64,000 nucleotides of DNA, from contig NC_067195.1 of NCBI RefSeq assembly GCF_000699445.3, positions 56,710,465 to 56,774,464 of the forward strand, read 5' to 3'. The DNA comes from Schistosoma haematobium (taxonomy: Eukaryota; Platyhelminthes; Trematoda; Strigeidida; Schistosomatidae). Below the pieces are notes generated by a model, which worked only from the letters and a program-made list of their open reading frames with translations, did not search any database and had not been told where the DNA came from. Shown in pieces: positions 12,239 through 21,725 of this stretch. Position numbers and translations under genes: made by a program. Position 1 is the first letter of the stretch. The number at the start of each line of letters is the position of its first letter.

Positions 12239-12625
12239 AGAGCAGCTGGGAGAATATATTTGTAGTATCTTACCAGATAACTCTAAAGGAGTTCAGGTAA
12301 AAAAAAACTGGTTAGAATAGGCGAGAGGACTGAGTACAATGTTGAGCCCCGATCATACAGACTCCTTAAGGTAATCCTAGGATAGGAGAAGTAACGGCAT
12401 CTCCTGTTAAGTAGCGCTCGTTGTCACGACAATTACGACATCCGAGTTCGACCTGATATGTCTCTCGAAGATAGGAAAAATAGGAAAAAGGCACTAGCTG
12501 AACTAGAAACCCGTCGACAAAACGGTGAGGAAAATCTCCGACTAGTAGGTTTTCGGATAGTCAGGTCTTGGAAGCGAATGCTACCAAGGCCTGTGTGGAT
12601 AGACCGTTCGACTAAGGAGTTTTAT

Positions 12626-14930
12626 ATGTCAACGCTCGTAGTATAAGAAATAAGTTCTATGAACTAAAAGCATTAGTGGACAGACTAAAGCCACGCATTG
12701 TAGCAGTGACAGAAACTTGTTTAGTCCATGACTTAGACATTACTCCAGAATTATCCGGATACCATTACCTCAGGAGTGATAGACATAGATGTAGAAAAGG
12801 AGGTGGCATCCTGTTATATATAGCCAATAATATAATTATCCGCTCCTCTGCTAGCGGATCCCATGATAGCGGTACTTGTGAAGTCATTAGCTGTAAATTG
12901 GCTATCGGACGTAGTATATTTATGCCCGGTGTCATCTATCGCAGCCTAATCTGATTAGCTGATGACTTTATTTTAAAGTACATTCATCTTTGGTGTGCAA
13001 ATACCAGATGCTTGATAATAGGAGACTTTAATGCACCTGATATTAGTTGGACTGAGATGACCACAGAAGGATCTATAAACTCCTTTGATAGTAGGTTCCT
13101 GATAACAATAATGGAGCATGCACTAATGCAGCATATATCCAAACCCGCACGTTATGGTGCTAACCAAGGTTCTTCTCTGATGGACTTGGTAATCACTCAT
13201 GATACTGGGGATATTGTCGACCTAAATATTCTCCCACCGTTAGTGAATAGCGATCACGCTGTTTTGTCGTTCGCGTTTAGAACTAGGGACATGTTATACG
13301 ACCAGGTTACACCTCGCCCAAATGTATGGAAAGCTAACATATCAGCCATTCAGGAATGCGCTGCTAAGACAGATTGGCTTGTAGATACTGGCTTATCAGT
13401 TGTAGAAGCATGTTCTGTATTTAAAGGTAGGTTAATTTGGTTACGTCCTCGTTCATACCATGTTAGGTACCGCGAAGACCGAATAACAGTCCACCATGGA
13501 TAACTAAAGCAATCAGGGAACTTCTTGGAAAAAGGAAGGAGCACTGGAATACGTTCATCTCTACTGGCATAGAACAAAACAGGTCCAGTTATTGTAAGAT
13601 CGGGAATGCCTGTAAAGCGTTAATAAGTAAGACTAGACGATCGTATGAAAAACAATTGATCAGGAATTCTAGATATGGTCCGAAACGGTTATTCTCGTGT
13701 TTAAAAAGGCGAACTCAGAGGAGCGATGGAATTCCATCACTTTCGATACAAGAAAATCCGTCAATTTTGGCAGAAAATGATACCAAAAAAAGCTGAAGCT
13801 TTATCGGAATATTTTAGTAAAGTGTTCTCTATCGGTAATGAGGAACGACCAACGATTCATTGTGGTCGCGGCGGCTCGTCAATGGACCCTGTAGTCATTG
13901 AGAAAGGTACTGTTTTAAGGCTTCTTCAGCATCTCAAATCTGATGAGTCCAGTGATCCGGATGATATTCATCCTAGGATTATGAAAGCCGTATAAGATGT
14001 AATCACTGAACCATTAGCGATACTGTTTGACATGTTTCTAAGACAGTCCAGATTGCCCAGAGACTAGAAAGACGCCATAATAAGTCAGGTGTATAAGGCT
14101 GGGAGTAGGGATTTAGTTAGTAACTATAGACCCGTTAGCCTAACTAGTGCAGTTGTAAAACTGACGGAGAAAATCTTTCGGATAGCTGTTATAAACTATG
14201 TTGAAGGGCACAACATGGTTTTCGGAAAGGACTATCTTGTTTGACAAATCTTCTCATTGAAAGTGAAGATTGGGCTGCTGCAAAAGATCGGAATGTTCCT
14301 TTGGATGTGATTTCCATACATCTAAGTAAGGCCTTCGATAAGGTTTCCAACTCTTGTCCTAAATTCAAACTAGAACGTTTTGGAATCCATCATACAGTCG
14401 TCGATTGGATAAACAACTTTCTCCATGACAGGAGAAAACGGGTAAGGGTTAATGGGGCTCTCTCCTCGTGGGCACCTGTAAAAAGTGGGGTTACCCAAGG
14501 TACAATCCTAGGTCCTCTCCTCTTTTTACTTTATGTAAATGAATTGCCAACTGTAGCAAAATCATCCGTTCTACTCTTCGCTGATGACATAAAGATTTGG
14601 AGACTCGTACATAGTATGTCGGATAGAATAGTATTACAGGACGATCTTAGCTCATTGGTGGCATGGTTAGACAGGTGGTCATTAGAAGTAAATCCTAATA
14701 AGAGTGTAGTGATGCAGTTAAATAACTCTGATGAGTCGTATGAATATACAATACGTGGATTCGTGCTGCCCAAAGTAAACTATAAAGATTAAGGAGTTAT
14801 ATTAAGCAGTAGTATTAAAACCACTAGTCACTGTAAGGCTGCTGCTGCTGCAAAAGGCTAAAGGGTATTATGGTCTATTCGCGGGTCTTTTCAGTATTTA
14901 AATGACGAAATGTTTAAATTATTAATATAG
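12626..14930 (+). pseudogene. LINE B ORF2, endonuclease and reverse transcriptase, broken
   Basis: The endonuclease starts with N-A-R-S-I-R-N-K and V-T-E-T-C-L near 12626-12720. It continues with G-G-G-I-L-L-Y near 12800, I-I-G-D-F-N-A-P near 13015 and N-S-D-H-A near 13248, the catalytic DFN and SDH motifs. RT blocks follow: D-P-D-D-I-H-P near 13955, 'HLSKAFDKVS' near 14315, 'GVTQGTILGPLLFLLYVNELP' around 14490, and F-A-D-D-I-K-I-W near 14577, the catalytic aspartates. Stops and frame changes near 12950, 13500, 13995 and 14220-14250 break the frame. The domains are complete enough to place it in the CR1-type clade. Confidence 0.8.
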
Positions 14931-14963
14931 GTCGATAGACCTCCTATCCTTATTACTGAAGAC

Positions 14964-15221
14964 TGAGTTAACAATGCTTCTATATGTTGATGATATAAAA
15001 ATCTGGCGGAAAATATCATGAGACTCCAATGCATGAGCACTTCGGGCATACTTAAATATTGTGATTAGCTGGTTTGGAAGGTGGCTGATGCCTATCCACA
15101 CGGTGAAGTGTGTCTACATGGACTTTGGTGGTACGAAGGTAAATAGGCACAGCACAGAAGAAGTGCCTATACCTGTGGCTCGGTTTGGCAGCGATCGTAG
15201 GATGATTGTGAGTCATGATCT
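14964..15221 (+). pseudogene. Old LINE A, middle part of RT
   Basis: This segment resumes element A after B. The translation shows M-L-L-Y-V-D-D-I-K-I-W, the RT catalytic YxDD motif, then a region ending V-S-H-D-L at 15221. It joins in frame to V-E-L on the left of B and to E-T-T-T-H-C-R-E beyond the Gypsy insertion. Confidence 0.8.
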
Positions 15222-15267
15222 TGAAGATGGCACAGGTATTCAGTGTTTGACAACGCTCTAACCAATA
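15222..15267 (-). repeat. Remnant of Gypsy 3' LTR
   Basis: These ~45 bp match the last ~45 bp of the 5' LTR at 18310-18355 with three or four differences. They begin with TGAAGATGGCACAGG on the plus strand and fuse directly to integrase coding sequence. Confidence 0.8.
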
Positions 15268-18138
15268 AGACTGTTTCAGCAGTGATGTCTTTGATAGGTA
15301 CTGCCTCTGGCCATCAAATGAAACGGTCTACGCAGGCTAAAAGATAAACGTATCCATTTGAATCTGGCAAAGCTCCTACCAAATCCAGATGAACATGGTC
15401 GAAACAAGCATCAGGAATTTCAAATGAACCTAAGGGAAATTTGTTGTGTCTAATCACCTTAGACATTTGGCAGCTTACACAGGAGCGTGCCCACTCCCTC
15501 ACGTCTTTATTCATGCCAGGCCAGCAAAACCGTTCTGCTATAAGCTTGATGGTTACACAAACACCTGGATGAGAAAGTTTGTGCAACGTATTGAAGACGT
15601 TGCGTCGATAATGTTTCGGCACGATTGGACGATCCTCATTTGCAGATGTGTCACAAAGTAAGGTTGCCTTACCTGTTCCCATCTGTTTGACGCACAGTTT
15701 AAGGGTTGTTGAGGATAACTCGTGCTGAAATCAGTGTCTTCTTTTTGAAGCCGGGTGAGTTTAATAAGTTCGATTCCTTGGAAACTGCTCAAGGAAGTTA
15801 TGCGAGACAAAGCGTCTGCAACTACTTTGTTTGCTCCAGAGATGTGTTGAATGTCTGAAGTAAACTGCGAAATGTAGTCCAGTTGTCGAGACTCACGTGG
15901 TGAGTACTTGTCTGAAGATGAGCTTAAAGAGAAAGTAAGAGGTTTATGATCAGTAAAAAGGGTGAATTCACGGCCTTCGATATAATGTTGAAAATGCCGT
16001 ACAGCACAATACATAGATAGGAGTTCCCTACAAATGTGCTGTACCTCGATTCGGTGTCTAACAACCATCTAATGAAAAATGCCAAAGGTTGCCAGGAGTG
16101 GTTAACCCATTGTTGTAAGACTCCTCCGATTGCTGAGTCGGATGTGTTTATTGTGATGCTAATGGGTGCTTCAGTGTCCTGATGAGCAAGCATTGTTGCT
16201 CTAGCGATAAGTTCCTTAATTGTGGAGAATGCTTTTCGTGCAGTGTCGTCCAGACTGATGGATTTTGCATTTCCACGAAGTTGATCGGTAAGAAGCTTCA
16301 TAAGCGATGCGCATTTCGGTATGAAACGTCTATAGAAACTTACCAGGTCGTTAAACGGCCGTAATTGCTTGATGGTGGTCGGTTCTGGGTAATCCAGAAT
16401 GGCCGCCACTTTGGTTCTAAGAGGTCGAATGCCTTGAGCATCGATAGTGTGTCCTAGAAAGTCTAATGAGTCAGCTCCGATTTGGCATTTTCGAATGTTT
16501 ACAGTAATGTCATGTTTTTGTAGTCGGTCGAAAACAAGATCCAGATGCTTGAGATGCGATTCTCTGTCCGGACTTGCGATTAGGCAGTCGTCAACATATG
16601 CATGTACGAAATTGAGACCTCGAACAACGTCATCTATGAACCTTTGGAATGTTTGGGCAGCGTTTTAGACCGAAAGGCAATCGCGAAAATTCATGGAGTC
16701 CAAAGGGAGTAATGATAGCTGTTTTCGGTATATCGTCTGGTTAAACGCCTTAACCAAATCGACTTTCGAAAAGACAGTTGTACCTTTCAAGGTAGCTGTC
16801 AAATCATGAATGTGAGGCAACGGGTAACGATCGAGGATGGTTTTTGCGTTCAATCGCCAATAGTCACCAGTTGGACGCCAATCGTTGCTGTCCTTTTTAG
16901 GGACCATGTGCAATGCGTATGGGCTACTTGACGGTCGTATGATTCCTAAGTCTATCGTGTGGCCGAACTCGTTTTTCGCCAGCCTTAGCTTTTCGGGGGC
17001 TAGTCGGCGTGCTTTAGAGAATACAGGTGGTCCTGTAGTCGTGATGTGATGTGTGAAGGTCCATACCAATGATTGGTAGAGAAACATCTGCAACAACGAA
17101 GATCCAGTGAATGGGTTTGCGTAAACCCACGTCAAGGTAAACGTACATCTTGCCATACGTAGCGATAGGTTTTCCGTTTGCCGCCTGTAAGTTTAAAGCC
17201 GATTCGTGAAGCCGGTCATTAGGATTCGCTGGGAGAACGCTAACTTCTGCGCCAGTGTCGACGAGGTAGCGAGTTACCGCTGTCACATCTGTGACGTATA
17301 ACAGACGGCTATGTTCGCCGGCTACGGTTGCCGTTAACGCGTGCCAGCTTGGAAGTTTCCCGAGTTGTTTTTCGAGTCGGTCGGTTTTGAGTTGGGAAAA
17401 TTGCAGGGTTTTCTGCAAATTTTGGAAGACTTTCCATACTGGTTATGATACCATCACCAGTCGGGATTATCCGTCTCTCGTGGTCTAGAGACAGATCGCT
17501 CACATGAGGTGCTTCTACGTGGGGTGTGTGGTCGCTTATGGCCGTTACGAAAATTAAGATAACGCGTAAGTGTATGACATAACTCGGTTATGTCATTCTG
17601 GGTCCTTTGAAGCTTTTCTTTGACTGAAAAAACCTCGGTATTAGATTTTGTGATTTCTAAAATGCGGTCGGCAGATGCAGCCAGCTCGTCCAAGGCGTGG
17701 TAGTGGAACGAGACAAACACAGCTTGCACCTGTTGAGGAAGTTTCGTCAAGAAAAGTTGTTTAAATAGGCCATCATCGAAAGTTCGTTGACCGATAACCT
17801 CTCTCATTCGTTGCAACATGTCCGTCGCAGAACCGTGTTGCAGGTAGATGTTATTGAGGAATTGGTTTATCGGTTAGGTCTCGGCGCTTAAGAATAGAAC
17901 ATTTCAGCGTTTCGTAAGGTTCAGAAACATCACTAGTAAACATACTAGTTGTTACGTACGGTAATGCCTTGACTACTGCGAGGAATTGTGCACGTGTGTC
18001 GATCACGCCGTGTTCGGAGAAGTCGGCTCCTGCGTAACGAAACCAGGCTTCGATGTTGTCTGGTCAGAAGGGCATCAGTTGAAACGAAGGTGGGGACAGA
18101 GTCTTAAGCTTAAGTACTTTGGGTGTCTGTTCAGTCAT
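15268..18138 (-). pseudogene. Gypsy gag-pol remnants
   Basis: Reading leftward, gag starts at an ATG at 18138 but meets a TGA after about 24 codons, with a further stop near 17875. A gag helical region is open at 17819-17454. The protease shows D-T-G-A-E-V-S-V-L-P near 17256, a canonical aspartic motif. RT from about 17060 to 16500 shows W-R-x-T-G-D-Y and F-S-K-V-D-L-V-K-A-F. RNase H follows (16240-15890: F-T-D-H-K-P-L-T, V-A-D-A-L-S-R). The integrase zinc finger (H-x-x-x-H...C-x-x-C) lies near 15590-15470, and the first core aspartate in H-L-D-L-V-G-A near 15390. A stop at about 15312 and the deletion junction end it. Frameshifts separate the domains. Confidence 0.85.
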
Positions 18139-18290
18139 GATGAAATATGAAGTACGATAATGAACAAGGGAAAAATATATATATTCCAAAAGCACGAAAA
18201 AATATCACAGTGTATAAAAATTAAGATGAAGCAATGATATATAGAATCCCGAAAAGGAACAGACTCACAGTTTACGATTTGGTGTACCAT

Positions 18291-18308
18291 ATCACGTTAG
18301 GCTCACCA
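18291..18308 (-). promoter_or_regulatory. Gypsy primer-binding site, tRNA-Trp-like
   Basis: On the minus strand, one base after the LTR's terminal CA, lies TGGTGAGCCTAACGTGAT. It resembles the complement of a tRNA-Trp 3' end with two or three differences, as used by CsRn1-type elements for first-strand priming. Confidence 0.7.
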
Positions 18309-18309
18309 A

Positions 18310-18630
18310 TGAAGATGGCACAGGTATTCAGTGTTTGACAACGCTTTAACTAATAACACCTGATATAACTCGTACCCACCAAGAGAAATCAAAAGACAGA
18401 ATTGAGGAGATTGGAAGATATATTTGATGTGATATCAATATATCAAGAACCGTCTGCTCTAATCTGGCTAGCGGTTGCAATAGATAATGAGCACGGCGTG
18501 CCCACTCGTGATCTGGTGCGGATGCATGACCGAGCGCCTTCAACTAGGTGAGTCCATTAAAACATGTGGTCATCGTCCAATGTCGAAAACGTACAGAGCT
18601 ATTTATTTTGGGGATTTATTTACCGCTACA
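18310..18630 (-). repeat. Gypsy 5' LTR
   Basis: The 321-bp LTR starts TGTAG (minus strand, 18630) and ends CA (18310). Its right edge follows from the restored LINE A frame and the ATCT duplication. Its left edge follows from the adjoining primer-binding site. The length is close to that known for Boudicca-type LTRs. Confidence 0.75.
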
Positions 18631-19250
18631 ATCTTGAGACCACGACCCACTGCCGAGAGTATGCACTTGAGGAGATGAGAATCCTATGGTATTTCGGACT
18701 GACATTCACCAAGCTAGATACCACTATGTTCACCACCGTATTCACAATTTTATTGAAAACTAGGCTTGAAAACTGCATTCAGGCTGCAAGTCCCTGTTTT
18801 AAAGTTGACTTGAATATCCTTGGTGAATTACAGAGAGCAGCTACTCGTGCAACTCAAAAATCCTGAGGTTTACCATACAAAAAGGGCTTGAAATACTAGA
18901 CTTCCTTACTCAGTCTCATCGCAGATTAACAGATGATCTGATTTTGATGTATGGAATAGTAAGAACTAATTTTAGACCGAATATATCTTCTCTTTTTCTT
19001 AACACTAGATCATGACATCTCAGAGGACATAGGAGGCGAGTAGAAAAGCCGAGAACGAGCAAATAATCCTTTGCATATCGGTTTTCAAACCGAGTCATCA
19101 ATTGTTAGAATCTGTCTCCTGAAACATTGGTGTAAGCACCTTCAATTACCCGCTCAAGAGGAAGCTAGACGTTCACAGAAGCATAATGGAAAAGAGGAAA
19201 AATGAGCTATAAGCCTTCTGTTCTTACTACACAAATCTAAATCTGTGAAA
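18631..19250 (+). pseudogene. Old LINE A, RT C-terminal part and 3' end
   Basis: The translation resumes with E-T-T-T-H-C-R-E and continues with blocks typical of the CR1-type RT C-terminus: 'TMFTTVFT', 'NCIQAASPCFK', 'LILMYGIVRTNF' and H-L-R-G-H-R-R-R-V-E-K-P-R. Several stops interrupt it. The equivalent region of another CR1 element lies on the minus strand at 31.3-31.9 kb. The 3' end near 19250 is approximate. Confidence 0.75.
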
Positions 19251-19534
19251 TGAATTTCGGAGTTTTTACGTTGTTGCTAGTTCTTAACTACTTGTCTCAA
19301 ATTCAAAAAACTGAAGACGTTACCGGATGTAAGTGTAAAAACTACATATAAATACGTATTTGGCATTATTCACAAACATTTGATCCAGTTCGTTTAAAAT
19401 CATAAAGTGAAGGTCAGAGTTCATCTGGTAAATTAAAGCGCTTGAGAGAAAACATCTAAGGTTGGGAAGTAATTGTATGTATATCTTGATAAAAACGTGA
19501 TTTCCAGGATTGAATACTCGTATAAACTATTTAT
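19251..19534. promoter_or_regulatory. Upstream region of the MARVEL gene
   Basis: This AT-rich stretch lies between the end of LINE A and the MARVEL start codon. It presumably holds the 5' UTR and promoter, but I see no specific motif to assign. Confidence 0.3.
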
Positions 19535-19858
19535 ATGGCTCAAATTAGTGTTAATGGGATCAAAGCAGTAAGTGATAATGGAAATCAATCTACTGACGAT
19601 GATGTTATCCCCACAAGCATCTTCCATTGGAAGTGTTATGAAGGTTACCTCAGGACATTTCCTGCAATGATTAAGTTATGCGAACTATTGTGTATCTTCA
19701 TAGCGTTTATCATCAGTTTCTTGGATAAGAATTTCCTATCAGTTGGTGGTTCATGGCTGACCGTAACAACTGCGTTATCATTCATTGTCACCGCATTCTT
19801 CCTTGTCTTCCATCTCTTTCTTCTGCATCGTTTTATTGCGGCTCCTTGGTGTCTAATC
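19535..19858 (+). CDS. MARVEL-domain four-helix membrane protein, exon 1
   Basis: Exon 1 codes for residues 1-108, from the first ATG to a GTGAGT donor at 19859. A hydrophilic N-terminus of about 44 residues is followed by helix 1 (about 46-66, with I-K-L-C-E-L-L, a MARVEL helix-1 pattern) and helix 2 (about 75-98). The whole spliced protein is 169 residues with four predicted helices and short ends, like MAL/plasmolipin/CMTM proteins, which act in membrane apposition and vesicle or tegument membrane traffic. The specific subfamily is not clear. The start is the only ATG upstream of helix 1 in this frame. It lies about 285 bp downstream of LINE debris. Confidence 0.82.
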
Positions 19859-19891
19859 GTGAGTGCTACTAACTTATAATAATTACATCAG

Positions 19892-19990
19892 GAACTTGCT
19901 GCCTATGTTATCGTATGCGTACTTGTGTTTTCAAATGGAGTACTGTCTGCAGCATATTCTCATTTAAGTGGTATTATAATAGCAGAAACG
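19892..19990 (+). CDS. MARVEL-domain protein, exon 2
   Basis: Exon 2 (33 codons, phase 0 at both ends) follows a 33-bp intron with GTGAGT and CAG ends. It encodes helix 3 and the second extracellular loop: residues such as E-L-A-A-Y-V-I-V-C-V-L-V-F-S-N-G and S-A-A-Y-S-H-L-S-G. It ends at an ACG|GTAAGA donor at 19991. Confidence 0.82.
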
Positions 19991-20711
19991 GTAAGACTAA
20001 AACATAGCCGTTTTTAGAGTCTGTTTAATACGTATTAGATATATTAGTAATGAGATTGATGGAATCGGTTCGCTTCTTTTTGTTTTAGAATGTCTTCTCT
20101 ATGTAGTAGACGAATTTAAAGATCTAGCTGCCTCCGTGTTCTGTAAAAATAATAAGTTGGTTGACCCTATTGTTTTCTATATTAAAAGGTGCAATAATGA
20201 AACCGTTAAGGACGTATGAGACAGGTAACTGTCTCACTTGTATATATCCGACAGTAACATTCTTTATTTGTCTATGCTTAAAAAAATTCTAGTCGTTCAG
20301 TCAGTTATCTTATTCTAGTTGTTTTAGAGAGCATTGATATTAATCGGACCATTCACCCCTCAAATTTTAAGGTCTACGGATACCAGAGACTGATTGCATT
20401 TACTTGGTAAGTCATTGAATAAAGAGTTCAAGGTTAATAGATCCGATAGCTTGACATTTTGATACTCACAGTAACATGGTGGACTCGTCCGCAATTATGT
20501 TAGGGAATGAAGTGGGTTGTGGTCTCCACATGAAGCAATCTTTTAAGCAATAAAACATGTACCCATTAGTTCCTTTTTAAGTTGAGTACTATACAATCTA
20601 CCGTCTTCGAGAAGTCTGGTAGTCCTGAATTCGTGACTCATATGTTAGCCTGTTAACATTCAACTTTTTTAAGACACTGGTTTATTAATACGAGATCTTG
20701 TTCTTTTTCAG

Positions 20712-20798
20712 ATTTTCACCTTCATGGCTCTCGCTATTTATACAGTCGACAGTTTAGTTGCCTTCAAAATTTTTACAGCTGGGCGCTATTACGATTAA
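20712..20798 (+). CDS. MARVEL-domain protein, exon 3 and stop
   Basis: After a 721-bp intron ending TTTTTCAG, 28 codons encode helix 4 (I-F-T-F-M-A-L-A-I-Y-T-V-D-S-L-V-A-F), followed by a short cytosolic tail ending R-Y-Y-D and TAA. The Y-x-x-D in helix 4 before an aromatic tail is typical of MARVEL proteins. The phase agrees with exon 2, giving an uninterrupted protein. Confidence 0.82.
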   Translation: MFTFMALAIYTVDSLVAFKIFTAGRYYD

Positions 20799-21320
20799 AG
20801 TGTGCTATTTCATGATTAAGTATTCTATTGTTTGCTTGTAATTTCAGACAGTCCTTAATGCAATTCTTAAGATGTTCTTCTTCGCTAACTTACCACTTCA
20901 TATTAAAAAATTTTAAGATTTCAAATTACGATGTAACATTCAAGAAACCTGACTTCAGTATTCTTGAACTATTTTTACCACATAACTACAAAATAGATCT
21001 GACCCTGTTTGGCATAATAATATCAAGCAAGAAACCTACACACCGACTTACACAGAGGTTTTGTTCTTTGTTTGCCTTAACTTAGTTAACATCGTTTTAA
21101 GCTTATCAATACAGTATTTAAATTATTCCTGTCACTAAAGATTTCCCGGAAGCACATAACAAAAGACAAGTCCTTTTTCTGTTTTGCCGTCTTACTGGTT
21201 TACATAGGACGAAGCATTTGATGACTCCTATATAGTGGCTTAACTACTTTTACTTATTTAAACACATAAATACTAGTACAAAGAGGCACCAAATAGATGT
21301 GCCACACAAATCATTCATTT
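20799..21320. other. MARVEL gene 3' UTR and downstream non-coding stretch
   Basis: No further exon is recognised. An open frame of 85 codons at 20828-21085 lacks any domain pattern and lies in the likely 3' UTR. Confidence 0.4.
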
Positions 21321-21725
21321 TGTGTGAGGGCTGGGATGCTGCCCAGGTGCCTAAACTGAAGCAGGTGGTTTCCTTAGGGGGAGCCTTCGACCTAAAGGTC
21401 TGATCCACAAGATAGTGGAGCAACGTCAGGGGATGCAGTCCAATGGTAGCCGGTGAACAACAATAGGTCCATACACCATTTGTTCCGTCAGGATACTGGA
21501 GCCCAAGTAAACCATTGGTTTGGAATCAGGGTTTCCCAACTCCCCTAGGTGTACTTTCTATGTCCACCAAGCTGGTTAAAGCGCCGGACATTCGCTTTTT
21601 ATCCTCTCAATTTCGTAAACAACAGTAATGCCGCAAGCAGGCAGTGGTTGTATGCACGTGGCCATGTGAGAGTATTTCGAGAGGGAAAGCTGATTCGGAC
21701 GTACAAAGGAATTTGGGGACTTAAC
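21321..21725 (+). repeat. Unnamed ~400-bp dispersed repeat, copy 1
   Basis: This copy starts at TGTGTGAGGGCTG. Ordered blocks shared with the minus-strand copy at 54850-55288 include GGTTTCCTTAGGGGG-like, GACCTAAAGGTC, GATCCACAAGA, CCATTGGTTTGGAAT, GTTAAAGC(G/A)CCGGA and ATTTCGAGAGGGAAAG. GC content is above the surroundings. I do not recognise the family. No intact frame is conserved in both copies. Confidence 0.7.

Larger units (their letters stand above)
11143..14963 (+). mobile_element. CR1-type LINE (B) nested in element A
   Basis: This 3.8-kb LINE is flanked by TGAGTT on both sides (11137-11142 and 14964-14969). It holds a 5' UTR shared with element A, a PHD-like ORF1 and an endonuclease/RT ORF2. 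Its 3' end reads CCTATCCTTATTACTGAAGA, as does the CR1 fragment on the minus strand near 31.3 kb. The RT C-terminal part is mostly deleted: coding runs to about 14930 and then joins the last ~35 bases of the 3' end. Removing the element restores A's reading frame. It is not active as it stands. Confidence 0.8.
15222..18630 (-). mobile_element. Ty3/Gypsy retrotransposon, CsRn1/Boudicca type, internally deleted
   Basis: This minus-strand LTR element lies inside LINE A with a 4-bp duplication, ATCT (15218-15221 and 18631-18634). It has a complete 5' LTR (18630-18310, TGTAG...TTCA), a primer-binding site resembling the tRNA-Trp 3' end, gag, protease, RT, RNase H and the start of integrase. Everything after the early integrase core, and most of the 3' LTR, is missing: only about 45 bp of 3' LTR remain at 15222-15267. 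CsRn1-clade elements use tRNA-Trp and 4-bp duplications, which supports the assignment. Stops and frameshifts make it non-autonomous. Confidence 0.85.
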
